A program made the translations under genes and the position numbers. A stretch of DNA of 64,000 bases from Bacillus sp. MYb209 (lineage in GTDB: Bacteria; Bacillota; Bacilli; Bacillales; Bacillaceae_G), in contig NZ_PCNZ01000006.1 of the NCBI RefSeq assembly GCF_002975175.1, forward strand, positions 1 to 64,000, in the 5' to 3' direction. Under the pieces are notes generated by a model. It did not search any database. It worked only from the letters and a program-made list of their open reading frames with translations, and was not told the DNA's origin. Shown here in pieces: positions 1 to 8,408 of this stretch. Each line of letters begins with the position of its first letter. Position 1 is the first letter of the stretch.

Positions 1-27
1 TTTTTCAATTGCGATTTCTGACATCAT
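1..27 (-). CDS. tnpB: IS66 TnpB accessory protein, 5' end only
   Basis: Only the first nine codons are present (MMSEIAIEK). The ATG overlaps the stop codon of tnpA in an ATGA arrangement, which is the usual translational coupling of IS66 tnpA-tnpB. The identity rests on order and overlap, because too little sequence is visible for homology. Confidence 0.6.
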
Positions 28-344
28 TGTTGTTTCACCGCCTGCATCACTTGTAAGAGCACTTGCGGAGTAAAAGGCACATCTAATTCAATGGTTGCTT
101 CTTGCATGTGAATTCGAATCGTAGCATGTATGTTTTCTTCTACGTCAGGGACATTCATAGAAAGCCAATTCACACGCCCATTTACATTTTGCTCTTCCGT
201 TTCAGGCGATAATTTTTGCAGCCAGTAATATAGGCGATGAACCGGTAGGTTCTGTTTTTGACACCAGGCAACTTTTGATAATCCACTGTTTTTATAGTCT
301 TGAATATAAGTTTCCCATTCTTTCTTTAATCGGTGTCTTTCCAT
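24..344 (-). CDS. tnpA: IS66 family accessory protein TnpA
   Basis: This 106-residue protein has the helix-turn-helix-like N-terminus of the IS66 TnpA/COG2963 group. The pattern W..Y..DYKNSGLS..AWC and RLYYWLQKL is typical of these DNA-binding accessory proteins, which act with TnpB and the DDE transposase TnpC. The length fits the family. A GGAGG site lies 8 bases upstream of the ATG, and the stop overlaps the tnpB start. It is the first gene inside the IS end at 427. There is no sign of decay in the visible part, so the element could still be active if the rest is intact. Confidence 0.85.
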   Translation of the reverse strand: MERHRLKKEWETYIQDYKNSGLSKVAWCQKQNLPVHRLYYWLQKLSPETEEQNVNGRVNWLSMNVPDVEENIHATIRIHMQEATIELDVPFTPQVLLQVMQAVKQQ

Positions 345-423
345 AAAAAAACCTCCACATATAGTATGTAAGGAGATTATCTCATGGGTTATTTACAAAT
401 AGTAGGTGGGGAATATTTGACGC

Positions 424-633
424 TTACACAATAAGAGCATCCGTTTCTGAAATTAATGCTTCATATTTCTTTTCTAAATAATATTGATGAGAAAGTGCTT
501 TTTCAGCCTTCGTAATTTGCTGTTCTGTTTCACGAAGATAGTGCTTTAACATGTTAATAGGTTTTTCTATCTTATCTAACGTTTGATGCACATCCGCCAC
601 TACAATATTTTTAATACGTTTTAAAATACCCAT
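424..633 (-). pseudogene. PspA/IM30-family protein, truncated by IS66
   Basis: The 69 residues begin MGILKRIKNIVVADVHQTLD and continue KPINMLKHYLRETEQQI, the conserved N-terminus of PspA/LiaH phage-shock proteins. Those proteins are normally about 220 residues of coiled coil that coat stressed membranes. Here the frame runs into the IS66 end at 427 and stops three bases inside it, with the last codons made of target and IS bases. The start has a strong GGAGGAG site and lies two bases after the upstream membrane gene, so the two form an operon. The remainder of the gene should lie on the far side of the IS, outside the window. A truncated product would keep only the first amphipathic helix. 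Confidence 0.85.
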
Positions 634-635
634 TA

Positions 636-1181
636 CTACTTCTCCTCCTTACGAATATTGCGTTCCCATTGATCTAAAATATCTACTTGTTTTTGTACTT
701 GAAAGTCGCTGTATACATCTATATCAGTTGCCGTTCTTTTTTCTTTTAATTTTTTATATGCCCAAACAATCATTGCAACAAATGCAATCATCGGAAGGAC
801 TGGTAATAAACCAATAACTAGGAGCAATATGCCTGTCCATTTTTTAACCGTATTCCCTTCAGACTTACGAATCATGAACCAGCCGAAAAGAACAAGTCCA
901 AACGCTAAGAGGAATGGTATAAAGAATAAACCTTCAAACTCTTTTTCATGGTGTTTTTCATGATGCTGATTTCGCTCAAAGTTATTAACCTTTTCTTTTT
1001 GTGTAACGAAAGCTTCCCTTTCTTTATCGTGAGAAACAGTATACGCCGCTTGCTTATGCTTCTCATGATCCCACCTTTCAAACTTCATACTATGTAATCC
1101 AAACAATAGTAATGCCAGAAGTAACGGCAGGATCAAAATCCATTTTAACCAACGCAATTTTTTAAGTTTATTCTTTTTCAT
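636..1181 (-). CDS. membrane protein in operon with pspA
   Basis: This 181-residue protein has an N-terminal membrane segment (about residues 10-30), a charged His/Glu/Lys-rich middle part (HHEKHHEKE), two more hydrophobic segments (about 85-105 and 110-135) and a charged C-terminal tail. I do not recognise a named family. The start chosen is the internal ATG at 1181, seven codons inside the longer frame, because a GGTGGTG site lies just before it. It is followed after two bases by the pspA-like gene. This suggests a membrane partner in an envelope-stress operon; the role is inferred from context only. Confidence 0.75.
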   Translation of the reverse strand: MKKNKLKKLRWLKWILILPLLLALLLFGLHSMKFERWDHEKHKQAAYTVSHDKEREAFVTQKEKVNNFERNQHHEKHHEKEFEGLFFIPFLLAFGLVLFGWFMIRKSEGNTVKKWTGILLLVIGLLPVLPMIAFVAMIVWAYKKLKEKRTATDIDVYSDFQVQKQVDILDQWERNIRKEEK

Positions 1182-1347
1182 CTGTTCACCACCATCTATC
1201 ATTCGTTTTGAGATAAGTAAAAAATGTATTACCTCCCTTTACCTTTGATACATATGAGTGTAAAACTTAGACGTGAGAAGAGGATGAAAGAAACATGATG
1301 AATATATGAGAAATATCTAAAAATTTTCTCATAATTATTCCAAAACG

Positions 1348-1397
1348 AAAGAACCCAACTTCTCCATATAAAATAGAGAAATTGGGTTCTTTTTTCA
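1348..1397. terminator. bidirectional intrinsic terminator
   Basis: AAAGAACCCAACTTCTC (1348-1364) pairs with GAGAAATTGGGTTCTTT (from about 1376) with one mismatch, and runs of T follow on the plus strand and A on the other side. The rest of 1182-1570 shows no gene; it holds the promoter regions of the divergent genes. Confidence 0.75.
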
Positions 1398-1570
1398 TTA
1401 TTTCTATTCACTTTAGAAACTCACATACCAATCTTCTTCAAATCCGAACTTTCAATAATTGAATGGAGAAAAAAGCGTCGATAAATTTTTGTTCCAAATA
1501 TTCAGAATTAATATTAAAATAAACAATGGAGCTACGGGTATTACAAATTATACATAACGAGGGACTAGAA

Positions 1571-2458
1571 ATGAAAATACAATTAAAAGCTGATTTAATG
1601 CTACTACTAGTTACATTTTTTTGGGGTGCATCCATCTTACTTACAAAGGTTGGACTTGATGACATAGAAGAATATAATTTAATCGCATTACGATTTATTA
1701 TTGCCTTTCTTTTATCAGGTTTAATATTTTACAAACACTTATTCAAAATTGATTTTAAAACTGTAAAATATTCTTTTATACTAGCTTCCGTTTTATTTAT
1801 CGTCTATATTTTCGCGACTTTCGGTACAAAGTATACAAGTGTGTCTAATGCCGGTTTCTTACTATGTCTCACAGTCATTTTCATTCCGATATTATCAGCT
1901 ATATTTTTAAAACACATTCCTGAAAAGAAAGTTATATTAGGAATTGTGTTAACGATAATAGGAATCGGATTACTAACATTAACTAGTGAATTCAAGATCG
2001 GTAACGGCGATATATTTTGCATACTGTCTGCCCTATTTTATGCGATTCACGTCATCATTACTGGAAGCGTAACAAAACATGTGAATTCAATTGCACTTGG
2101 GGTAGTACAACTCGGTTTTGTCGGCCTATTTAGTCTTATTTTTTCATTAGTTATGGAAAACCCAAAACTTCCTGGTACTACTGGCTCATGGCTAATCATC
2201 TTAGCCTTAAGCATATTTTGCACAGCGGTCGCATTCATTGTTCAAGTTATCGCCCAGCAATACACTACGCCCACACATACAGGTCTTATCTTTTCATTAG
2301 AACCTGTCTTTTCAGCAGGTTTTGCCTTCTTTTTCACAGGTGAAACGCTCACAGGGAAAGGATACTTAGGGGCGACGCTTATATTAGTAAGTGTGTTGAT
2401 TGCTGAGGTGGATTTTAAGGGGTTGTTGAGGCCTAATTATAAAAAGAATGTGGAATAG
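1571..2458 (+). CDS. EamA/DMT-superfamily transporter
   Basis: This 295-residue protein has ten predicted membrane segments arranged as two EamA repeats (about residues 10-140 and 150-285). It shows the typical FFWGASILLTKVG and RF.IAFLLS motifs of drug/metabolite exporters of the inner membrane. The substrate cannot be read from sequence. The longer frame opens at 1526, but the ATG at 1571 is preferred because GAGGG lies 8 bases before it and the family starts just before the first helix. It stands alone between two terminators. Confidence 0.85.
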   Translation: MKIQLKADLMLLLVTFFWGASILLTKVGLDDIEEYNLIALRFIIAFLLSGLIFYKHLFKIDFKTVKYSFILASVLFIVYIFATFGTKYTSVSNAGFLLCLTVIFIPILSAIFLKHIPEKKVILGIVLTIIGIGLLTLTSEFKIGNGDIFCILSALFYAIHVIITGSVTKHVNSIALGVVQLGFVGLFSLIFSLVMENPKLPGTTGSWLIILALSIFCTAVAFIVQVIAQQYTTPTHTGLIFSLEPVFSAGFAFFFTGETLTGKGYLGATLILVSVLIAEVDFKGLLRPNYKKNVE

Positions 2459-2493
2459 GTAACTACAAACATCTGCGGTTCATTAGAAAAAAC

Positions 2494-2534
2494 AAATACC
2501 CGACTATTATTCCATATAATAGTCGGGCATTTAG
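2494..2534. terminator. bidirectional intrinsic terminator
   Basis: The arm AATACCCGACTATTA pairs with TAATAGTCGGGCATT around a short loop, with A-rich and T-rich flanks. It separates the converging EamA gene and the DUF4064 gene. Confidence 0.75.
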
Positions 2535-2592
2535 ATTTTCAACCTATTGTTTTACATAGACTAGATGAACTGCATGTAACAGTTCCCCTTCA

Positions 2593-2937
2593 TTATGCGG
2601 AAACTAGCTTTTTCTCTTTACGCAAAATTCCCATTAGCCCGCCGATTAATAGGAGAACGGCCGGTAAAATATAAAAGAAAGAAATACAAATTAATCCACC
2701 AACTGCAGCGATTGTCATCATCGCACCGCCAAGCTTTGCTCTACTCTTCACTACAACAGATCCACAAATCCCTACTATAGAGAGAAGAACACTTCCCCAT
2801 CCTAAACCGATAAGTGTATTCGCTCCATCCGCATCTAAAGCAGAACCAAGTCCACCAATAAATAACGCAATAAACGCGCATAAAATACCGAAAATACCAC
2901 CAATAAGTCCTAATACAAATTCTGTTGTACGTTTCAT
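2593..2937 (-). CDS. DUF4064 family membrane protein
   Basis: This 114-residue protein starts MKRTTEFVLGLIGGIFGI and has three to four hydrophobic segments rich in Gly and Ala, ending in a Lys-rich tail (RKEKK). The pattern fits DUF4064 small membrane proteins common in Bacillus. Function is unknown. AAGGAG lies 10 bases before the ATG. The gene is single, facing the EamA gene across the terminator at 2494. Confidence 0.8.
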   Translation of the reverse strand: MKRTTEFVLGLIGGIFGILCAFIALFIGGLGSALDADGANTLIGLGWGSVLLSIVGICGSVVVKSRAKLGGAMMTIAAVGGLICISFFYILPAVLLLIGGLMGILRKEKKLVSA

Positions 2938-3295
2938 TTTGAATATCCGCTCCTTACTTCATTCCTATTTGTGTTTTACCTACAGCAAATTTCCGGCGAC
3001 ATTATCCCATATACTTGCTCCAAAGTCTCCGTTGCTATTTTTATCCAACTAGCGACAATCAGTTTCATACTCCAAACGCCGCAACCGTATACTCGTATGT
3101 ATCCCCGCCTTTCCCTGTTACAGAATCACCTGTCTTACTATGACAGACTACTAAACTGAATACCACAGCACTCCCTCAAACAAGTGTCCTTACCTTTTTT
3201 ATATTCAACTACCTTCCATTACATATAAAGTAAGATTCCCAAGCCAATCTTAACAAAGCTCCGGCTCAAATTTTGTCGCATTATGTCACAAGAAA
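2938..3295. other. gene-free stretch
   Basis: No frame here has both a ribosome site and a plausible protein. The minus strand holds short open runs (for example a Gly-rich VTGKGGDTYEYTVAAFGV stretch near 3080) that break on stops and may be the wreck of an old gene. Confidence 0.4.
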
Positions 3296-3330
3296 TAAAA
3301 AAGGAGCAACACTAAATATCGCTCCCTTTT
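3295..3330 (-). terminator. intrinsic terminator of the small ORF at 3329
   Basis: On the minus strand AAGGGAGC pairs with GCTCCTTT and is followed by a run of T. It sits directly after the stop of the 55-residue ORF. Confidence 0.65.
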
Positions 3331-3496
3331 AATGGGATAAACGCTTCTCCCACTCTTTCACCTTTTCAATTGTTACACCTAATTTCTTAGCTACTTCTTC
3401 TATACTCATTCCCTTAAAGAGCATTCCAGCTGCTGAAAGAGCTTTATCTATTTCTTCTTGCTTCTCTTGCTCATATAAACGACCCACTTTTGTCAT
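3329..3496 (-). CDS. small helical protein resembling the C-terminus of Rpn-type nucleases
   Basis: This frame encodes 55 residues: MTKVGRLYEQEKQEEIDKAL, then GMSIEEVAKKLGVTIEKVKE, ending RLSH. The second half has the shape of a short helix-turn-helix and resembles the tail of Rpn/PD-(D/E)XK putative transposases (the part after the nuclease domain). It may therefore be either a true small DNA-binding protein or the surviving tail of a lost Rpn gene. AAAGGG lies about 10 bases before the ATG and a terminator follows, which favours expression. Confidence 0.5.
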   Translation of the reverse strand: MTKVGRLYEQEKQEEIDKALSAAGMLFKGMSIEEVAKKLGVTIEKVKEWEKRLSH

Positions 3497-3532
3497 CCGT
3501 AACCATCCCTTTACCTTTTTATATGCCTTCTT

Positions 3533-4828
3533 CTATTCTATCATCCAACTTTCCACAAACCGCCCAATCTCCTTCAAAAATCTCAGCTTAAAACTGCCCA
3601 CAGGTCCATTCCGATGCTTCGCCACATGGATCTCCGTCATCTCTTTCTGCATCGTTTCTTTATCGTAATAATCCTCTCGATACATAAGCATAATAACATC
3701 CGCATCTTGCTCAATTTGTCCTGTCTCTCTCAAATCTGATAAAAGTGGGCGCTTATCTTGACGTGACTCTACGGAACGAGACAATTGCGATAATGCTACT
3801 ATACAAACATTTAAATCACGCGCTAACAACTTAAGCTTACGAGAAATTTCACTAATCTCTTGAAATCGATTACCCTTATGCTTCGGATCGCCCGTAATAA
3901 GCTGCAAATAATCTACAATAACTAAAAGCTTTTTATCCCCATGCTTCCGCTTTAACTTACGAGTTTGCATCCAAATATCCTGCATTGTAACACCGGCCTT
4001 ATCATAAATCTCAAGCGGTAACTCACCAATCTCCGCAAACGCCTTACTCACCTTTTTCCAGTCCTCTATCGTAAAACGATGCTTCGGATTTTTCAGCCTA
4101 CCTCCTGACACTTCGCCCGCGCAAGACGCCATCCTTTTTAACAATTGCTTACTACTCATCTCTAATGAAAACAACCCAACCGCCGCTCCAGACTTCGCCG
4201 CATGCAGTCCAACATTTAACGCAAACGCAGTCTTCCCCATAGAAGGACGTGCACCAAGAACAACAAAATCACCTTCCTGCAATCCGCACGTCATTTTATT
4301 TAACGACTTATAACCAGTATCAATACCAGTATTCTCTTTCGCATCTTGATGAAGCTCCTCATACAACCCAACTAACGCATCCTTCAAATCAAACTCACAT
4401 ACACAGTCCTTTTCCTCTAACTCACAAAGTGCCGTAATCGTCTCACCAATAATTTTCTCGTCCTTCTCCGCAATAAGACGCTCTCCCATCTTGTGCCCGA
4501 GAACCCCCGCCTGATACATTTTCCAGGCACCTCGAACAAGCCCCTCATAATAAGAGAAGTTGGCAGTTGTAGGCACACCATCCATTAATCCTATAAAATA
4601 CTCCATTCCCCCGATCCCCTTCAAAAAATTCGGATCTATCCTAGAAATGAACGTCACAAGATCAATCGGTTGCCCCTCTTCTTCCATTTTTCGCATTAAC
4701 TGAAATATAGACTTGTGCACCGGCATAGAAAAATAATGCTCCGTCAAACGGCACTCCTTAATAAGCTCTCCATCAATTAATAGAGAACCTAACACCGTCT
4801 TTTCCGCCTCCACATTTTGAATACTCAT
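3533..4828 (-). CDS. DnaB-like replicative helicase (second copy type)
   Basis: This 431-residue protein has the DnaB N-terminal domain (VEAEKTVLGSLL, GGMEYFIGLMDGVPTTAN) and the RecA-like helicase domain. The Walker A motif GARPSMGKTAF lies near residues 192-202, Walker B is LLVIVDYLQLI, and the sensor region is LRETGQIEQDADVIMLMYR. It is slightly shorter than housekeeping DnaC/DnaB (about 450). The start at 4828 is chosen because its ATG overlaps the stop of the upstream DnaD-like gene (ATGA) with GGGTGG before it; the longer frame would add 25 unlikely residues. Pairing with a DnaD-like gene suggests an auxiliary replication module, perhaps of element origin, not the main chromosomal helicase. 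Confidence 0.85.
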   Translation of the reverse strand: MSIQNVEAEKTVLGSLLIDGELIKECRLTEHYFSMPVHKSIFQLMRKMEEEGQPIDLVTFISRIDPNFLKGIGGMEYFIGLMDGVPTTANFSYYEGLVRGAWKMYQAGVLGHKMGERLIAEKDEKIIGETITALCELEEKDCVCEFDLKDALVGLYEELHQDAKENTGIDTGYKSLNKMTCGLQEGDFVVLGARPSMGKTAFALNVGLHAAKSGAAVGLFSLEMSSKQLLKRMASCAGEVSGGRLKNPKHRFTIEDWKKVSKAFAEIGELPLEIYDKAGVTMQDIWMQTRKLKRKHGDKKLLVIVDYLQLITGDPKHKGNRFQEISEISRKLKLLARDLNVCIVALSQLSRSVESRQDKRPLLSDLRETGQIEQDADVIMLMYREDYYDKETMQKEMTEIHVAKHRNGPVGSFKLRFLKEIGRFVESWMIE

Positions 4829-5682
4829 GGACGCCACCCGCGTTCCGCTAAAAAGCGCTGCAACTCTTCCTCTGACAGCGCATTCTTCTCCCACTCCTCG
4901 CACCTCGTCAAAAACTCCTCCGTCTCCCCAGTACTAACAGACGACTCTTTCTTTCGAAAATTCGCCGTATCTGCCTCAACCTCAGACACTTTCGTAAATC
5001 CTTTCCCGTGCCATCCCCTCAAAATCCCCTTCACATAAGCAACCGTCCGCTTATTATTCTCATACGCAATTTGAAGAGCCTTCAGCACAAGCTCCTCTGA
5101 CAAATCAACCATCCACGCACTCAGTTCCTCTACCGTATGAGGAGACAAACTACCAAAATGTTGCTCGTAAAAAGAAAACACGCGACTTCCCGTCTCTTCC
5201 TCTATAACCTCTTCTTCCGCCTCTTCACAAATCGGATCAACATCATGAACGGCCAAATCACCCGGCATACCGAAATGAGCTAAAAGCATTGGAACATTCA
5301 GCTCCTCCTCCGCACACTTCTGAAGAAACATATGTACAAACTCCTTATTCTTCACACCCTTAAGCTCACGAAGCACACACTTCTCCACATTCGTATTCGT
5401 CACAGGATTATAACGAAGCCAATTTAAAATAAATAACTCCCTTGTCTCCGCATCATAAAGAATCTTTCCATAATCAATAAAACGCTGCACCAACTTATCA
5501 ACAGTCTCCCTGTTATAACCAGTCTCCATCTCAGCTAACCGCTTCGGAAACGGAAAAATCCCGCACTGCGTCGTCTTTGAACAAGTTAACAAATACACAT
5601 AAAAATACCGCTCCTCCGGCGTCAAATCCAAAACAAAATCATCCTGCCAAAAATTCACCTGCACATTACGATACACCGCCAT
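4825..5682 (-). CDS. DnaD-like replication initiation protein
   Basis: The 285-residue protein has a winged-helix N-terminus (MAVYRNVQVNFWQDDFVLDL, then GIFPFPKRLAEMETGYNRET), an acidic linker (about 155-175) and a DnaD/DnaB2 C-terminal domain (FYEQHFGSLSPHTVEEL, then VAYVKGILRGWHGKG). Such proteins remodel the origin and help load the helicase. The internal ATG at 5682 is preferred because GGGAGG lies 8 bases upstream. It is coupled by ATGA overlap to the DnaB-like helicase, so the two are translated together and probably act together. Confidence 0.85.
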   Translation of the reverse strand: MAVYRNVQVNFWQDDFVLDLTPEERYFYVYLLTCSKTTQCGIFPFPKRLAEMETGYNRETVDKLVQRFIDYGKILYDAETRELFILNWLRYNPVTNTNVEKCVLRELKGVKNKEFVHMFLQKCAEEELNVPMLLAHFGMPGDLAVHDVDPICEEAEEEVIEEETGSRVFSFYEQHFGSLSPHTVEELSAWMVDLSEELVLKALQIAYENNKRTVAYVKGILRGWHGKGFTKVSEVEADTANFRKKESSVSTGETEEFLTRCEEWEKNALSEEELQRFLAERGWRP

Positions 5683-6137
5683 CCCAATTCCTCCCGTCCT
5701 CATTCAAAAATAAAAATCCCTCTATGTACTATATATAGGAAGGAGGACCGGGTTTTTGGCGTGTTATTTTAAAATTTTTTTTGACTACTACTACGGTGTT
5801 TGTTCTTGTAGTTGTTTTTGTTTTGTTTTTTCTTAGTGATTTATTACTTGGTAGGGGCTTGGGAGGGGTATGGAAGGGGCTGTACAAATAATATCTGTAT
5901 ATTATAAGGATTTTCTCCAGAAAAAAATCAAACCATATAAATTTTAATACACCAGAACAATATTCATGCTCAAAATACTATACTATTACGTATTCTTCTC
6001 TCTATTATGTAACTGTAATAAACTAATTTACTATAATTATAATTTTACACTAATCACTAACATATTTAGTAAAATAAACACAAGACTACTTCACGAAACA
6101 TCTTGTGTTTATCCATTAGATAAATTACAAACTATAA
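5683..6137. other. intergenic region with a G-rich tract
   Basis: No gene is supported here. It carries the upstream region of the DnaD-like gene and the 3' flank of the AIPR gene. The plus strand has four closely spaced G runs at 5854-5879 (GGGG, GGG, GGGG, GGGG). A plus-strand frame at 5966 has no ribosome site and an unconvincing product. Confidence 0.5.
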
Positions 6138-8408
6138 TTAACCTACCAATTCCTTTTCCCTAATCCCTTCTTGAATATAAGGATTTATAAGATTAATTAA
6201 TGCTGTCCTATTTATCCAAAACGTCCTTTTCACTTGTTGGCTACCATCTGTAAAAGCAAAAGTATCATTTCCATCTTTCGCCTTAGTTCTAATATGCAAA
6301 TCCATATCATTTGACTGGGTAGCAAATAATTCTACATCTCCCTTTTCAAAAGCATTTATAGTATTTTGATACACATTTTCTGCACTTACAGCGAGTTCTG
6401 AAAAACTAAAATTAGAAACGACTTCTATTTTTACAATTTTACCCATATAATCTTCAATAAAAACAAATAGGAAGAAATTCTTTTCAATCTCCTTTTTTAA
6501 ATAAGATTCTTCAAAAACAATCGGGTTATTTTCGCTTTCAGAATCATATATTTCAGGATATCCTTTCACTTCGTAAAATTGACTAAATGTTTTACTTGGT
6601 AAAGGAAATGCTTCTTTTAAAACGTTCCCTTCTTCTGTCTTAGTAACTGTAATCGTCCTAAAATCTATTGTTATCTCTTTCTCTTCCAATTCTTTTTTTA
6701 TAAACATACTACGATTAGATTTAGATTGATTATTTTCTTTATATTTTTCATATTTATAAGGTAGTTCCGATATCCTTTTTAAAAATTCATCTATCTTACC
6801 TTGACTACCTTGTAACCTTTTGCGATTATCTAAATACAATTTATATAAGTCATCTCTTTTTAATAAATTCGAAGTTATTTCTTCAGATGTTAATTGAATA
6901 AAGTTTTTTACAAATTGATCATATATTTCCTGTAAATACTCATCCTTATCATTTTCATCTTCAGCGTCATTATAAATATCTTTACTATAGGACTTAAAAT
7001 AAAATTTCCCATTACTAGCAAGACCTTTATAACTATTTTCACTCACGTCTTCAGGCTTCTGTCTTTTCCGCCACCATTTATCTATGTGCTCAAACACTTC
7101 TATACTCTTTAAGAACTCATCAACTTCATCAGACTTGTTAGCTAAAAATACCTCTATTTGTTTTAGATATTTTTCCAAGTCTTTTTTATTAAGATTTCTT
7201 GCCGTTCCTGGTTTATCCTGAAACATTAAATAAGATTTAATAAAATCTAATAAATAAAACCCTCCATACAATCCTTCTTCTCCCTTCCTACAAATTCGTT
7301 TATTTTTTTCCCCTAGTGCTTCATTAATACGTTCTACTTGTTTAGTATTTGTTTCTATATCTTCAATATTTACAGGGATTTGTGAATTTAATCCTAATGT
7401 TATAGAACGCTTTAATTGGGAATCAACAGAAATAAATATAGTTTTTATCCTAATTTTACACATCAATTTATCTAGTAATTCATCAATACATGTATTCATT
7501 TCTTCTCTGTCATGTCCAACTAATTTCTTTAAATTTTTTCTAATCTCTCGGATAATGTCAGCGCAGTGTGTTAATGTTTGTGCACCATTAATTACACTTA
7601 CATTTAATGGATCAAAAATAATTTTATCCTCTTTTATTTGAAAATTTCTTGATGAATATATTGTAATTCCATTATGGTGAAACCAAAAGCCTTCCAGTGC
7701 AACCTCATGCCCCTCAAAATCTTCTGAACCAGTACTCTCCTTAATATAATCGTTTAATAGGTCCTTAAACTCCTGAGTTGTATTATATGAGGTATTCAAA
7801 TTGTATAATCCTAATAAAAAACTTGTCTTAAAATTATTTCTTAGTCGTTCTGATTGAGCGTTTACAATTTTGACCCTAACATTATCTTTAAATAGCTCAA
7901 CACCAGTTCTATTATACAAAGAATATAATTCTTTTAGCGACATATTATAAACTAATCCCTTATCCTCATTAAAATTTCCATTTGAGATTTTATACTCTAA
8001 ATAATTTAGCCCCTCTTCTTCTAGGGTCATCTCAATTTCATCATCTTGACTCCAATAACAAAGTTTTGAGTTTTTGAAAAAGTCCTTCACTTCTCTTTTC
8101 TGCCTACTCAATCCTAGATTCGCTTCTATTCCTTCACGATAGTCTTGTCCAGCTTCCCAAGATTCAAATAGCATTAATGACTGCATTTCTATGTTAGTAA
8201 CTTTATATCGCTCGTAATTATCCCTAAATTCGTTAAATTCAATATTATGTTTGCTATTTTCACAAAAATCTCCAACATAATATTCTATGGTGTCTCCGTT
8301 ATCATTAGTTATTTCTAAAATATTCAAATTCTCCTTAAAATCCATCTCTTCTTCCTTAATACCTAATAATCGAGATAATTTTTTCAAATCTCTACTTGGT
8401 ATGAACAT
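6138..8408 (-). CDS. AIPR-family abortive infection protein with a Sau3AI-like C-terminal segment
   Basis: This 756-residue protein shows the AIPR core at about residues 235-380: FWFHHNGITIYSS, then VINGAQTLTH, then LGLNSQIPVNIEDIE. AIPR proteins belong to phage-resistance loci and often sit next to restriction-modification genes. The part from about 577 to the end is not typical AIPR. It begins IDFRTI and FFLFVFIED and ends with a block at 705-741 (HIRTKAKDGND, DG.QQVKRTFWINR) that aligns without gaps with residues 423-459 of the Sau3AI-like protein at 20535, 14 of 37 identical. The gene overlaps the FRG gene by 25 bases and has GGAGAA just before its ATG, so they are one operon. Its likely role is an effector that senses or binds DNA through the Sau3AI-like tail; this is inference. 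Confidence 0.8.
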   Translation of the reverse strand: MFIPSRDLKKLSRLLGIKEEEMDFKENLNILEITNDNGDTIEYYVGDFCENSKHNIEFNEFRDNYERYKVTNIEMQSLMLFESWEAGQDYREGIEANLGLSRQKREVKDFFKNSKLCYWSQDDEIEMTLEEEGLNYLEYKISNGNFNEDKGLVYNMSLKELYSLYNRTGVELFKDNVRVKIVNAQSERLRNNFKTSFLLGLYNLNTSYNTTQEFKDLLNDYIKESTGSEDFEGHEVALEGFWFHHNGITIYSSRNFQIKEDKIIFDPLNVSVINGAQTLTHCADIIREIRKNLKKLVGHDREEMNTCIDELLDKLMCKIRIKTIFISVDSQLKRSITLGLNSQIPVNIEDIETNTKQVERINEALGEKNKRICRKGEEGLYGGFYLLDFIKSYLMFQDKPGTARNLNKKDLEKYLKQIEVFLANKSDEVDEFLKSIEVFEHIDKWWRKRQKPEDVSENSYKGLASNGKFYFKSYSKDIYNDAEDENDKDEYLQEIYDQFVKNFIQLTSEEITSNLLKRDDLYKLYLDNRKRLQGSQGKIDEFLKRISELPYKYEKYKENNQSKSNRSMFIKKELEEKEITIDFRTITVTKTEEGNVLKEAFPLPSKTFSQFYEVKGYPEIYDSESENNPIVFEESYLKKEIEKNFFLFVFIEDYMGKIVKIEVVSNFSFSELAVSAENVYQNTINAFEKGDVELFATQSNDMDLHIRTKAKDGNDTFAFTDGSQQVKRTFWINRTALINLINPYIQEGIREKELVG

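Larger units (their letters stand above)
1..427 (-). mobile_element. IS66-family insertion sequence, partial (one end)
   Basis: The terminal inverted repeat is seen on the minus strand as GTAAGCGTC ending at 427, which matches the IS66 family end. Inside it lie tnpA (24-344) and the start of tnpB (1-27). The host sequence just outside the end (428-435, acaataag) would be one copy of the 8-bp target duplication typical of IS66. The other end lies beyond the window. The element has inserted into a pspA-like gene. Confidence 0.85.

Noticed and set aside
2971-3159. Plus-strand 62-codon frame
   Set aside because: No ribosome site and a low-complexity product; more likely chance.
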